Shown piece after piece: positions 17,305-25,717 of a stretch of 64,000 nt of DNA. Numbering within the stretch: position 1 is the stretch's first letter; each line of letters opens with the position of its first letter. The notes under the pieces were generated by a model, which was given only the letters and a program-made list of their open reading frames with translations, searched no databases and was not told the origin of the DNA. A program made the translations under genes and the position numbers. This DNA is from RI-43 sp033764725 (GTDB taxonomy: Bacteria; Pseudomonadota; Alphaproteobacteria; Caulobacterales; Aquidulcibacteraceae), in contig JANRIR010000084.1 in NCBI GenBank assembly GCA_033764725.1, forward strand, positions 62,001 to 126,000. The letters are read 5' to 3'.

Positions 17305-17637
17305 CTATGCTTTCTTCTCCGGGCAATAAATCTCGATCAGAGTGGCGATGATGCGCACCGCCGCTGGGTCGGCGATGCGGTAATGGATCGTCTGCCCTGC
17401 GCGCCGCGTCGCCACGACGCCCTCCTCGCGCAGCACGCTCAGATGCTGCGACAGCGCCGATTGCGACATCCCGAGCCTGGCCTGAAGCGCACCGACGCTC
17501 AATTCGCCGGCGCCCAGCTGGCACAGGATCATCAGTCGCCGTTCATTGGCGAGCGCCTTCAGCATCGCCGTTGCGGCGGCCGCGCCGGCCTCGAAAGCGG
17601 CGAGTTGAGCGGGAGCGAGATCAATCATGCGCCCCAT
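17305..17637 (-). CDS. ArsR-family persulfide-sensing repressor (BigR/SqrR/YgaV-like)
   Basis: A 110-residue winged-helix repressor. After ALANERRLMIL there is C39, and near the C terminus C105 in EIYCPEK. Two cysteines in exactly these places form the di- or tetrasulfide link that releases SqrR, BigR and YgaV from DNA when persulfides build up. The recognition helix MSQSALSQHLSVLREEGVV is intact. Metal-binding residues of classic ArsR sensors are not evident. It precedes the rhodanese and TauE genes and is divergent from the persulfide dioxygenase; a perfect palindrome in the gap is its likely operator. The ATG at 17628 is an alternative start. Confidence 0.9.
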   Translation of the reverse strand: MGRMIDLAPAQLAAFEAGAAAATAMLKALANERRLMILCQLGAGELSVGALQARLGMSQSALSQHLSVLREEGVVATRRAGQTIHYRIADPAAVRIIATLIEIYCPEKKA

Positions 17638-17646
17638 ATATCAACT

Positions 17647-17663
17647 ATTGCTAATTTAGCAAT
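17647..17663. promoter_or_regulatory. Probable operator of the BigR/SqrR-like repressor
   Basis: A perfect 17-base inverted repeat, ATTGCTAATTTAGCAAT (8-base arms around one T), lies in the 56-base gap between the repressor gene and the divergent dioxygenase gene. The AT-rich setting (TATATCAACT before, TAATATATT after) can hold both promoters, so one bound dimer could control both directions. BigR-type boxes in other alphaproteobacteria are similar AT-rich palindromes. Confidence 0.75.
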
Positions 17664-17693
17664 ACCTAATATATTGGCGGCAAGGAGACGCCC

Positions 17694-18557
17694 ATGACCC
17701 AGGTTCACGCCTTTTTCGACCCGCCCACCGGCACGGTGACCTATCTCACCGTCGATCCGGCGACCCGTCAGGCCGCCTTGATCGATCCGGTTCTCGATTT
17801 CGATCCCAAGGCGGGGCGTCTCGCGACCTGGTCCGTCGACAGGGCGCTCGACCATGCCGCGAGCCTGGGCGCCAAGGTGGTCTGGACGTTGGAGACCCAC
17901 GCCCACGCCGACCACCTCTCGGCCAGCGATTTCGTGCGCCGAAAAACCGGCGCTCGGATCGGCGCTGGCGCGCGGATCACTGAGGTGCAACGCACTTTCG
18001 CGCCGATGTTCCACGCCGACGACGTCACCTCGGACGGGGCCGTCTTTGACGCACTGTTCCAGGACGGAGAAACATTTCCTATCGGCGCGCTCGAAGCCCG
18101 CGTGCTGCATACGCCCGGCCACACGCCCGCGTGCGTCACGTACCTGATCGGCGACGCGGCGTTCGTCGGCGATACGTTGTTCATGCCGGATTACGGCACC
18201 GCGCGCGCAGATTTTCCTGGCGGCGACGCGGCGACGCTCTACCGGTCCATCCGGCGCATCCTCAATCTTCCGCCCAATACGCGCCTGTTCGTGGGGCACG
18301 ATTATCCCTCGGCGGATCGCGCAGAGCCGACCTGGGAGACGACCGTCGCAGAACAGCGCGCGCGAAACGTCCATGTCCGCGACGGCGTGGACGAAGCCGC
18401 GTTCGTCACCATGCGCCAGGCTCGGGACGCGACGCTGCAGGCTCCAACCTTGATCCTGCCTGCGCTGCAAGTGAACATCCGCGCAGGGGCGCTGCCGCCG
18501 CCCGAAAGCGATGGCGCAATCTACCTCAAGCTGCCGATCAATCGCTTGGGCGCTTAG
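17694..18557 (+). CDS. Persulfide dioxygenase-like metallo-beta-lactamase-fold enzyme (Blh/ETHE1-like)
   Basis: A 287-residue metallo-hydrolase-fold protein. The metal motif THAHADH is at 68-74, with further ligands in TPGHTPAC, VGDTLF and VGHDYP. ETHE1-like enzymes oxidise glutathione persulfide to sulfite with oxygen using one iron; the related Blh of Agrobacterium and Xylella is controlled by BigR. A good ribosome site (AAGGAGACG) precedes the ATG. The divergent repressor gene and shared operator match that system. Sulfite produced could be exported by the neighbouring TauE protein and sulfur transferred by the rhodanese. Confidence 0.9.
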   Translation: MTQVHAFFDPPTGTVTYLTVDPATRQAALIDPVLDFDPKAGRLATWSVDRALDHAASLGAKVVWTLETHAHADHLSASDFVRRKTGARIGAGARITEVQRTFAPMFHADDVTSDGAVFDALFQDGETFPIGALEARVLHTPGHTPACVTYLIGDAAFVGDTLFMPDYGTARADFPGGDAATLYRSIRRILNLPPNTRLFVGHDYPSADRAEPTWETTVAEQRARNVHVRDGVDEAAFVTMRQARDATLQAPTLILPALQVNIRAGALPPPESDGAIYLKLPINRLGA

Positions 18558-18605
18558 CCGCGCGAGCGGCTTGACCCGATGAGGGCGTCGCGCTCAAGCA
18601 AGGCT

Positions 18606-19241
18606 ATGCCGGTTCGCACACGCCTTTACCTGATCACCCCGCCGCGCTTCGCCCTCGAAGGGTTCGCGGCCGAGCTCGCCCATGCGCTCGACGCCGGCGA
18701 TGTCGCGGCGGTGCAGCTGCGCATGAAGGATGTGTCCGACGGTCCGATCCTGGCGGCGGCGGAGCGGCTCCTGCCGATCGTGCAGCGCGCGGGCGCGGCC
18801 TTCATCCTCAATGATCGCCCCGATCTGGCCGCCCGCGTCGGCGCCGATGGCGTGCATATCGGCCAGGAGGACGCGTCCTATGCCGAGGCGCGAAAACTTC
18901 TCGGCCCCGACAAACAGATCGGCGTGACCTGCCACGACAGCCGCCATCTCGCGATGGAGGCGGCCGAAGCCGGCGCCGATTACGTCGCCTTCGGCGCCTT
19001 CTTCCCCACCGACACCAAAGCGACCAAGCATTGGGCGCAACCGGAGCTTTTGACCTGGTGGCAGGAGCTGATGGAGATCCCTTGCGTCGCCATCGGCGGC
19101 ATTACGGTGGAGCGGGCGCCAGATCTTGCGCAAGCGGGGGCGGATTTTCTCGCCGTCTCGGCCGGCGTGTGGCGCCACCCCGAGGGCCCCGCGGCGGCGG
19201 TGCGCGCGTTTAACAAAATACTTGACGAATATTCCATTTAA
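18606..19241 (+). CDS. thiE: Thiamine phosphate synthase
   Basis: A 211-residue TIM-barrel enzyme that joins the pyrimidine and thiazole units into thiamine phosphate. Conserved parts: VQLRMKD (diphosphate and pyrimidine binding), FILNDRPDLA, ADGVHIGQED, and FPTDTKATK, which stands where the usual GPxxxTxTK lies and is slightly divergent. The ATG at 18606 is chosen over one at 18579 because the barrel then begins after six residues. No TPP riboswitch was seen upstream and no other thi genes are present, so this is an isolated copy; a second TenI-like role cannot be excluded. Confidence 0.85.
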   Translation: MPVRTRLYLITPPRFALEGFAAELAHALDAGDVAAVQLRMKDVSDGPILAAAERLLPIVQRAGAAFILNDRPDLAARVGADGVHIGQEDASYAEARKLLGPDKQIGVTCHDSRHLAMEAAEAGADYVAFGAFFPTDTKATKHWAQPELLTWWQELMEIPCVAIGGITVERAPDLAQAGADFLAVSAGVWRHPEGPAAAVRAFNKILDEYSI

Positions 19242-19265
19242 ACCTGCAGGGTGAGGATAGTGGAA

Positions 19266-19856
19266 ATGTACAAATTTTATGATGATATATCACCCTCAAA
19301 AATTGAAATTGCGCGACAACAGATTGAGGCCGCGATCAGAGCGTATCTTTACTGCAGCAACTACATCGTTGTTCATACCCTCGCAGCGCCGGCATCGCAA
19401 ATATTGCGAGACCTAAACAAGCGGAATAATCGATCAGCTTCAAAAGCGATTTCTGACACCTGTGTAGAAGTTGGCGCCAACGCGGGATGCTTTTGGCGTG
19501 AATTCAATGAGAACACTGCAAACTACTTGAAGCATGCAGGCAAGCCCGATGCGATCCCCACATCACGGGAAGATAAGAGTCGGCAATTCGGCGCTATTAT
19601 GTTCTGCATCTGTGAATTCCAAGCGCTTACAGGTTTTGTGTCCCCTATCATGCGCATATTTGCGAGTCGGCACGCTGCGACCGGAAAACCAGAGTTTGGT
19701 TCTCGAATGCTTACGCTCGCTGAGATTTGGGCAATCGATTCGCATACCGCATTCTGGGTCAAAGTCACGAGAGTGCTCATAATGTTGCGTGACAAGTTGG
19801 CTCTTGCCGAAAATCAAACGACAGGCGCGAAGCTACATGTGCACCGGATTAAATGA
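19266..19856 (+). CDS. AT-rich orphan gene, unknown helical protein
   Basis: A 196-residue protein from ATG 19266 (an in-frame GTG at 19251 is possible). AGGATAG lies before the ATG. It is predicted all-alpha; the first part (KIEIARQQIEAAIRAYLYCSNYI, then VHTLAAPASQILRDL) resembles an unnamed family of about 200-residue bacterial proteins and may have a HEPN-like helical bundle, but the Rx4-6H catalytic motif is not clear. Base composition is unlike the neighbours: the 60 bases from 19261 contain only 19 G or C. This points to recent horizontal transfer. No mobile-element genes flank it. Confidence 0.7.
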   Translation: MYKFYDDISPSKIEIARQQIEAAIRAYLYCSNYIVVHTLAAPASQILRDLNKRNNRSASKAISDTCVEVGANAGCFWREFNENTANYLKHAGKPDAIPTSREDKSRQFGAIMFCICEFQALTGFVSPIMRIFASRHAATGKPEFGSRMLTLAEIWAIDSHTAFWVKVTRVLIMLRDKLALAENQTTGAKLHVHRIK

Positions 19857-19961
19857 TGCGCGGGATGTACTACTTATTTCCAACGTTTTTCTCTGCACGC
19901 AATCCCACTATAAGCGAGCCGTTGGGGACCTATTCAGTGCAGTGAGTTTTTTGGGGACCCT

Positions 19962-21821
19962 ATGACGAAAGCCATCACGCGCCGCGGCGCGCTCGCCACT
20001 CTTGCTGCGGCGTCCGCTGCGGCTTGCGCGGAAAAGCCGGAAGCGCCGCGCTATCTGGGGCAGGTGCGGTTCGCCCACGGCGTGGCGAGCGGCGACCCCG
20101 GCATCGACCGCGTCGTCATCTGGACGCGCGTGACCCCGCAAACCGAAGGGCCGGTGCCGGTGCGCTGGATCGTGGCGCGCAACCGCGCGCTTACCGAAGT
20201 CGTGCAATCCGATGTGTTCACCACCACGCCCGAGCGCGACTACACCGTGAAGATCGACGTGCAGGGCCTGCGGGCCGGCGCGCCCTATTTCTACGGCTTC
20301 CGCGCCGGCGATCAGGATTCGCCGGTGGGCCGCACGCGCACGCTGCCGGAAGGACGGCTCAATCGGCTGACGCTGGCGGTGGCGTCATGCGCGTCGCATC
20401 CGCATGGCTTCTTCAACGCCTATGAAGCGATCGCGCAGCGCGAGGATGTCGATATCGTCGTGCATCTCGGCGACTACATCTACGAATACGGCCTCTCCGG
20501 TTTTGGCGGCGATGCGGGCGTAGCACTCGGGCGCATCCCGCAGCCGGACGTCGAATGCCTTTCGCTCGCCGATTATCGTCAGCGCCACGCTCAATACAAA
20601 GCCGAGCCGGAATTGCAGGCCGCGCACGCGGCGCACCCCTGGATCGTCGCCTGGGACGATCACGAGACCGCCAACGACAGCTGGTATGGCGGGGCGGAAA
20701 ATCATCAGCAAAGCGAAGGCGCCTGGGCCGATCGCAAGGCGGCGGCGCTGCAGGCCTATTTCGAATGGATGCCGATCCGCGACCCCGATCCCGGCAAGCC
20801 GCGCGAAGCGATCTATCGCAGTTTTCAATTCGGCGATCTGGCGACGTTGGCGATGCTCGAGACGCGGCTCATGACGCGCTCCAAGCCGCTCGATTACGCG
20901 ACCGAGCTGCCGGTTTATCAAACGCCATGGGATTTCACGAGCCCGAACGCACCGCGCGCCATCGCGCCGGCGCCGAGCTATGGCCCGAACGTGCGCGTGC
21001 TGCCGCTGCCCTATGAAGAGATCAATGGCGAGTTGAAGCCGGTGTTCGATTGGGCGCGCGTGCAGGCCGCGCTGCAAAGCCCCGCCAATCCGCCCGAGGG
21101 CCTGCGCTTCATTCCCGACCTCGCGCGCTTGAATGCTGCGCTCAACGATCCCGCGCGCGCCATGCTGGGCGCAGGCCAATGGACGTGGCTGAGCGAGACG
21201 CTTTCGCAATCCAAGAACCAAGGCGTGATTTGGCAAGTGATCGGCAATCAGACCTTGATGGCCCCGATCACCGCGCCCAATCTCAGCGGCGCGCCGCGCG
21301 AAGCGATCGAGGCGGCGGAACGCGCGCAAGCGGGCGCAGCGCGGCTGATGCAGATGACGCGCTTTCCCCTGCCGCTCTCCACCGATTCCTGGGACGGCTA
21401 TCCCGCGCAGCGCACGCGGCTTCTGGCGCTGTTCCGGCAATTGGGCCTCAACGCGCTGGTGCTGACGGGAGACTCGCACGCCGCCTGGGCCAATACGCTG
21501 AACGCCGGCGATGCGCGCGCCGCCATCGAGCTTGGCGCGACATCGATCACATCGCCGTCGCCCGGCGATCTCTTCGCGCAAGCGGGCGTGGATTTCGCCG
21601 CCGCCGTGCAGGCGCGCAATCCCGCCGTCTCCTGGACGGATCAGACCCAGCGCGGCTTTCTGGCGTTGACGCTCGAACGCCGCCAGGCCAAGGCGGAATT
21701 CATCGCCGTATCGACAGTGGCGACGAAGGATTATCAGACCACCCGCGCGCAGGCCTTCGTCATCGCTGCGGACGCGGACGGCGGCGTCGGCCCGCTATCG
21801 CCGCTCACGATCAGCGAATAG
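19962..21821 (+). CDS. phoD: PhoD-family alkaline phosphatase/phosphodiesterase
   Basis: A 619-residue exported phosphoesterase. The N terminus MTKAITRRGALATLAAASAAAC is a twin-arginine signal ending in a lipobox-like AAAC, so the enzyme is folded in the cytoplasm and probably anchored as a lipoprotein. The PhoD N-terminal domain begins FAHGVASGDP with VVIWTR. Metal ligands are in HLGDYIYEYG, WDDHETANDSW and GDSHAAW. PhoD enzymes need Ca and Fe and release phosphate from esters in the periplasm. The gene follows a GGGGA ribosome site; no clear Pho box was seen in the about 100 bases upstream. Confidence 0.93.
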   Translation: MTKAITRRGALATLAAASAAACAEKPEAPRYLGQVRFAHGVASGDPGIDRVVIWTRVTPQTEGPVPVRWIVARNRALTEVVQSDVFTTTPERDYTVKIDVQGLRAGAPYFYGFRAGDQDSPVGRTRTLPEGRLNRLTLAVASCASHPHGFFNAYEAIAQREDVDIVVHLGDYIYEYGLSGFGGDAGVALGRIPQPDVECLSLADYRQRHAQYKAEPELQAAHAAHPWIVAWDDHETANDSWYGGAENHQQSEGAWADRKAAALQAYFEWMPIRDPDPGKPREAIYRSFQFGDLATLAMLETRLMTRSKPLDYATELPVYQTPWDFTSPNAPRAIAPAPSYGPNVRVLPLPYEEINGELKPVFDWARVQAALQSPANPPEGLRFIPDLARLNAALNDPARAMLGAGQWTWLSETLSQSKNQGVIWQVIGNQTLMAPITAPNLSGAPREAIEAAERAQAGAARLMQMTRFPLPLSTDSWDGYPAQRTRLLALFRQLGLNALVLTGDSHAAWANTLNAGDARAAIELGATSITSPSPGDLFAQAGVDFAAAVQARNPAVSWTDQTQRGFLALTLERRQAKAEFIAVSTVATKDYQTTRAQAFVIAADADGGVGPLSPLTISE

Positions 21822-21839
21822 AGCGCAATCGCTTGGGCT

Positions 21840-22469
21840 CTACATCCGTGAAACGCGCGTTTTCCAATCAGGACGCGCGCGTTCGCCGACATGTTGCGTC
21901 GGGCTGCCGAGATGCACGAAGCCGGCGACACGCTCGCCGTCCTTCAGGCCCAACGCCATGCGCGCACGCGGATCATAGGCCGGCCATTCGGTGAGCCAGC
22001 ATCCCGCAAAGCCCATCGCGTGCGCGGCGACGAGCAGATTGAAGCACGCCGCCCCGGCGGACAATTGCTGCTCCCATTCCGGAATCTTCGGATGCGGCGC
22101 GGCGGTGGAGACCACCATCACGCAGGTTGGCGCGTGCATGAAGCGGTTGCGCTCGATCTCGAGCCGGCCGGAATCGACGCCCGCATCGGCGGCGATGACG
22201 GCGGCGAGATTGGCGCCGAGCCGCGCGCGCGCGGCGCCGGCGATCACCACGAAGCGCCACGGCGCGAGCTTGCCATGGTCGGGCGTGCGCGCGGCGAGCC
22301 GAAGCAGCGCATCGATCTGCGCGTCGGTCGGGCCCGGCTCGCCCAGCAGCATCGCCTTCGTCGAGCGACGCTGCGCCAAGAGCGTCAGCGTTTCGAGGGA
22401 CTCGCGCGCGCCCTGCAGCGGCGCGTCCTCCGCCGGCGGCGGCGGGACTTTGGCGGCGTCGATCGTCAT
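21840..22469 (-). CDS. Nitroreductase family protein (YdjA-like)
   Basis: A 209-residue FMN-dependent nitroreductase-fold protein. LLAQRRSTKAM contains the N-terminal Arg-Arg-Ser FMN phosphate site, RTPDHGKLAPWRFVVI is the typical second FMN motif, and GCWLTEWPAYD and GFVHLGSP match the small YdjA-type subgroup. Natural substrates of this subgroup are unknown; reduction of nitro compounds or quinones with NAD(P)H is the general activity. The start overlaps the MaoC-like gene stop by 4 bases (ATGA), so both are one transcript. It is convergent with phoD. Confidence 0.9.
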   Translation of the reverse strand: MTIDAAKVPPPPAEDAPLQGARESLETLTLLAQRRSTKAMLLGEPGPTDAQIDALLRLAARTPDHGKLAPWRFVVIAGAARARLGANLAAVIAADAGVDSGRLEIERNRFMHAPTCVMVVSTAAPHPKIPEWEQQLSAGAACFNLLVAAHAMGFAGCWLTEWPAYDPRARMALGLKDGERVAGFVHLGSPTQHVGERARPDWKTRVSRM

Positions 22470-22969
22470 GCGGCGTGTCCTTTCGGCGCGGTCGATCCCG
22501 ACAAGCGCACGAGATAGGCGTGCGATCCGTCCAGAACCAGCGCGTTCGCTTGATTGTGGATCGTCGCGCGCATGCGCACGATCCCGGTCGTGCGCTGGCG
22601 TTCAAGCGCGGTGATCTGCAGCAGCGGATAGAGCGTGTCGCCGGGATAGACGGCCTTCAGAAAACGCGCCTGGACTTCGACGAAGCCGATAAGGTCTGCG
22701 CCGATGACGTGCGGGAAAAGCCCCGCGCCGGCGGCCGTCAGCGTCAGCACGTGCAGGCCGTGCGCGAGCAAATCGCGATGGCCGGCCGCTTCGCAATAGG
22801 GCCGATCATAGTGAATCGGGTGGTTGTCGCCGCTGAGCATTTGGAAGGCCGCGAAGTGCGCTTCGGTGATGGTGCGCGCCGGGCACGGGAATTCTTCGCC
22901 GATCGCGAGCGCATCGAAGCCGCGCTGGGGTACCAGCGGACGCGAAAACGGATCGAAGCGGTCGGCCAT
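22466..22969 (-). CDS. MaoC-like hot-dog fold dehydratase
   Basis: A 167-residue hot-dog fold protein of the MaoC type, which hydrates enoyl-CoA. The catalytic region FQMLSGDNHPIHYDRPYCEAAGH carries the conserved Asp and His, and LLAHGLHVLTLTAAG follows. The ATG at 22969 is selected, because the longer frame upstream (to 23158) runs into the divergent Nudix gene. It is coupled to the nitroreductase gene downstream by an ATGA overlap. Substrate unknown; a role in fatty-acid or acyl-CoA catabolism is only inferred from the family. Confidence 0.88.
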   Translation of the reverse strand: MADRFDPFSRPLVPQRGFDALAIGEEFPCPARTITEAHFAAFQMLSGDNHPIHYDRPYCEAAGHRDLLAHGLHVLTLTAAGAGLFPHVIGADLIGFVEVQARFLKAVYPGDTLYPLLQITALERQRTTGIVRMRATIHNQANALVLDGSHAYLVRLSGSTAPKGHAA

Positions 22970-23030
22970 GCGCACTGTGCTATAGGAAGCCCCGAGCCCG
23001 CGAAACCCTTCGCATCCGCCAGGAGACCGC

Positions 23031-23666
23031 ATGACCGCCAGCGAGGACGATCTCGATTGGAGCGGCGCCAATCCGTGGCGCATCAAGGCGAAGCGCGAAG
23101 CCTTCGCCAATGACTGGTTCCGCGTCGAAACCCATGACGTCGTCAATCCCGCCGGCAAGGACGGCGCCTATGGCGTCATCCGCATTCGCCGCACGGCCGT
23201 CGGCGTCTTGCCGATCGATGCGCGCGGACGCGTGCGCCTGGTGGGGCAATGGCGCTTTCCGCTGGCGCGCTATTCCTGGGAGATGCCGGAAGGCGGCGCC
23301 GAGCCCGGCGAAGCGCCGGAAGCCTGCGCCCGGCGCGAGCTTCAGGAAGAGACCGGCCTGGCCGCAGGCGCCCTGATCGAGATCGGCCGGCTCGACCTGT
23401 CCAATTCGCTGACCGACGAAACCGCCGTGCTCTATCTCGCGTACGACCTTGAGGACGGTCCCGCCGCGCCGGAGGAGACCGAAGTGCTGGCGGGCGCCTG
23501 GGCGCCGTTCCGCGCCTGTCTCGACTGGGCGGCGGCGGGAAAAATAACCGACGCGATGACGGTTGCGGCGCTATGGCGCGCCTACCACATGGCGTCAGAG
23601 GGGTTGCTGCCGGCGGCGCTGGCGGCGGCGATGCTTGAGCGCACCACCAGCGGAGGCCGACCATGA
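23031..23666 (+). CDS. Nudix hydrolase, ADP-ribose pyrophosphatase-like
   Basis: A 211-residue Nudix enzyme. The Nudix box is complete: GGAEPGEAPEACARRELQEETGL (about residues 87-109) has Gly, Glu, Arg-Glu and Glu-Glu in the required places for Mg-dependent cleavage of a nucleoside diphosphate linkage. The preceding strands VRLVGQWRFPLARYSWEMPEG match the ADP-ribose/sugar-nucleotide group. Its stop overlaps the cysE start by 4 bases (ATGA), suggesting joint translation. Divergent from the MaoC gene across about 60 bases. Confidence 0.92.
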   Translation: MTASEDDLDWSGANPWRIKAKREAFANDWFRVETHDVVNPAGKDGAYGVIRIRRTAVGVLPIDARGRVRLVGQWRFPLARYSWEMPEGGAEPGEAPEACARRELQEETGLAAGALIEIGRLDLSNSLTDETAVLYLAYDLEDGPAAPEETEVLAGAWAPFRACLDWAAAGKITDAMTVAALWRAYHMASEGLLPAALAAAMLERTTSGGRP

Positions 23667-24487
23667 GCGCAGATCCCAAGCCCCGCGTGTTCGAGGCCTC
23701 GGGCGGCGTCTGGGCGCAATTGCGCATCGAGGCGATGCAGGCGGCCGCGGAGGAGCCTGGTCTCGCCTCTTATCTCCACGCCGCCATCCTGCACCACGAC
23801 CGCATCGAGGACGCGCTGTCCTACCACCTGGCCTCGAAGCTGGCGGCGGGCGACATGAGCCCCTTGCAGTTGCGGGAAGTGTGCAACGAAGCGTTTGCGG
23901 CCGATCCGGCCATCGCGCGGCGCGCCGAGCGCGACATGCGCGTCGTGCGCGAGCGCGACCCCGCCTGCACGACCTATCTGCAGCCGTTCCTGTATTACAA
24001 AGGCTATGCCGGCCTTCAGGCTTATCGCATCGCGCATTGGCTGTGGGGGCAGGAGCGCAAGATTTTCGCCTATCACCTGCAGAGCCGCATTTCCGAATTG
24101 TTCGCCGTCGACATCCATCCCGCAGCGCAGGTCGGCGCCGGCGTGTTCATCGATCACGCGCACGGCATCGTCATCGGCGAAACCGCCGTGGTCGAGGATG
24201 ACGTCTCGATGCTGCATTCCGTGACGCTCGGCGGCACCGGCAAGCAGCGCGAGGATCGCCACCCGAAAATCCGCCGCGGCGTGCTGATCGGCGCCGGCGC
24301 GAAAGTGCTCGGCAATATCGAGGTCGGCGAAGAGGCGCGCATCGCATCCGGTTCGGTTGTGCTGCACTCCGTGCCGGCGCGCTGCACGGTCGCCGGCGTG
24401 CCGGCCAAGCCTGTCGGCGGGCCGTGTTGCGACGGCGCGCCGGCGGAAGCGATGAACCAGCTGATCGACGACAGCGCGCAGCTTTAG
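23663..24487 (+). CDS. cysE: Serine O-acetyltransferase
   Basis: A 274-residue enzyme that acetylates serine to O-acetylserine, the committed step of cysteine synthesis. An N-terminal helical domain (to about residue 140) is followed by a left-handed beta-helix with hexapeptide repeats; DIHPAAQVGAGVFIDHAHGIVIGETAVV carries the catalytic Asp/His pair. The end of the protein contains the acceptor site region VAGVPAKPVGG. A short C-terminal tail is present that could bind cysteine synthase, although it ends in Leu rather than the usual Ile. cysS lies about 1.2 kb downstream, but folE and hisI on the opposite strand separate them. Confidence 0.95.
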   Translation: MSADPKPRVFEASGGVWAQLRIEAMQAAAEEPGLASYLHAAILHHDRIEDALSYHLASKLAAGDMSPLQLREVCNEAFAADPAIARRAERDMRVVRERDPACTTYLQPFLYYKGYAGLQAYRIAHWLWGQERKIFAYHLQSRISELFAVDIHPAAQVGAGVFIDHAHGIVIGETAVVEDDVSMLHSVTLGGTGKQREDRHPKIRRGVLIGAGAKVLGNIEVGEEARIASGSVVLHSVPARCTVAGVPAKPVGGPCCDGAPAEAMNQLIDDSAQL

Positions 24488-24488
24488 C

Positions 24489-24614
24489 GCCCCCCCTCCG
24501 TCGCCTGCGGCGACACCTCCCCCGCGCGCGGGGGAGGAAAATAGTTGCGAAACTCGCGCGCTCTTTTCTCCCCCGTGAAACGGGGGAGGTGTCGCCGAAG
24601 GCGACGGAGGGGGC
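24489..24614. repeat. GC-rich double-hairpin palindrome between cysE and hisI
   Basis: Outer arms CCCCCTCCGTCGCC...CGACACCTCCCCC and their inverse GGGGGAGGTGTCGCC...GGCGACGGAGGGGG enclose about 50 bases, with inner hairpins on each side. It starts right after the cysE stop and ends 11 bases before the hisI stop, so it likely ends transcription from both sides. A closely related copy is at 41411-41534 and a diverged one at 39131-39252. Confidence 0.85.
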
Positions 24615-24625
24615 GACGGCGCTCG

Positions 24626-24994
24626 CTACCCGACGCGCGTCAGCGTCCCATCAAACGATGCAGCGCGGTAGAAGCACGAGCGCGCGCCGGTGTGGCAGGC
24701 CGCGCCCGTCTGGCGCACGCGCAGCAGCACCGCATCCTGATCGCAATCGACGCGCACCTCGACGACCGCCTGCGTGTGGCCGCTCTCCTCGCCCTTGCGC
24801 CACAGCGTGCCGCGTGAGCGCGACCAATAGGTCGCTTGCCCGGTCTCCAGCGTGAGCCGCAGCGCCTCGGCGTTCATCCAGGCCAGCATCAGGACCTCGC
24901 CGGTCTCGGCGTCCTGCGCGACTGCGGCGATCAGGCCGGCGGCGTCGAAGCGCGGCTGAAGCCGCAAGGTGGTTTCGATGTCGGGCTCAGCCAT
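24626..24994 (-). CDS. hisI: Phosphoribosyl-AMP cyclohydrolase
   Basis: A 122-residue enzyme of histidine synthesis that opens the adenine ring of phosphoribosyl-AMP. The start at ATG 24994 is preferred to a TTG at 25003. Family motifs: VLMLAWMNAEAL, TYWSRSRGTLWRKGEESGHTQ, DCDQDAVLLRV (metal-binding Asp residues) and GAACHTGARSCFY with the zinc-ligand cysteines. It stands alone without the HisE pyrophosphatase domain. It overlaps the end of folE by 8 bases, so the two are co-transcribed although their pathways differ (histidine and folate). Confidence 0.94.
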   Translation of the reverse strand: MAEPDIETTLRLQPRFDAAGLIAAVAQDAETGEVLMLAWMNAEALRLTLETGQATYWSRSRGTLWRKGEESGHTQAVVEVRVDCDQDAVLLRVRQTGAACHTGARSCFYRAASFDGTLTRVG

Positions 24995-25601
24995 AGCCCG
25001 CAAGCTTTAGAAAGCGGTCCTGCAGCGCGGGATTGTCCTTGAAGACGCCGCTGAATTGCGTCGTCACGGTCGTCACGTCCTTGTGGTGAATGCCGCGCGT
25101 GGACATGCATTGATGCTCGGCGTCGATCAGCACGGCGACGCCGGCGGGATTGAGCGCGCCGACGATCGCATCGCAGACCTGCGCGGTCATGGTTTCCTGC
25201 GTCTGCAGGCGCTTGGCGAAAATTTCCACAACGCGCGCGATCTTCGAGATGCCGACCACTTTATCGGTGGGGTAATAGGCGACGAACGCCTTGCCGATGA
25301 AGGGCGCGATATGGTGCTCGCAATGGCTCTCGACCTCGATGTTCTTGAGCATGACGATGTCGTCATAGCCGCCGACATCGTCGAACACGCGGGACAATTC
25401 GTCGACCGGATCCTTGTCGTAGCCGGAGAACCATTCCTCATAGGCGTCGACCACGCGATCGGGGGTGTCGCGCAGACCCTCGCGCGTGGGGTCGTCCCCC
25501 GCCCAGGCCAAGAGCGTGCGCACCGCGGCCTTTGCCTCCTCGCGCGTGGGGCGATCAGCCTGTGTTCCGCCCGCGGCGCCCGCCTTCGCCATTCCATCCA
25601 T
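24987..25601 (-). CDS. folE: GTP cyclohydrolase I
   Basis: A 204-residue type I GTP cyclohydrolase, which forms dihydroneopterin triphosphate, the first step of folate synthesis. Zinc ligands are the Cys and His in ESHCEHHIAPF and the Cys in EHQCMSTRGI; the GTP-binding stretch GISKIARVVEIFAKRLQTQE is intact. The first 20 residues are a weakly conserved Ala-rich tail, and an ATG at 25592 is an alternative start. It is followed by hisI with an 8-base overlap and is divergent from cysS. Confidence 0.95.
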   Translation of the reverse strand: MDGMAKAGAAGGTQADRPTREEAKAAVRTLLAWAGDDPTREGLRDTPDRVVDAYEEWFSGYDKDPVDELSRVFDDVGGYDDIVMLKNIEVESHCEHHIAPFIGKAFVAYYPTDKVVGISKIARVVEIFAKRLQTQETMTAQVCDAIVGALNPAGVAVLIDAEHQCMSTRGIHHKDVTTVTTQFSGVFKDNPALQDRFLKLAGYG

Positions 25602-25717
25602 CCTGCAAAACCCTTAAGACGTGGCCGCGACCGCTGAGCCGCGTCGATACAGCGTAACACGGCTCGCCGCGCCGACGCACCCCCTCGCGCCCCAATGCGC
25701 TCTTTCGGACCGCACGC

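Noticed and set aside
18558..18605. TPP riboswitch before thiE
   Set aside because: The gap before thiE is under 50 bases and has no THI-box-like sequence.
19857..19961. Pho box upstream of phoD
   Set aside because: No pair of CTGTCAT-like repeats at 11-base spacing is visible.
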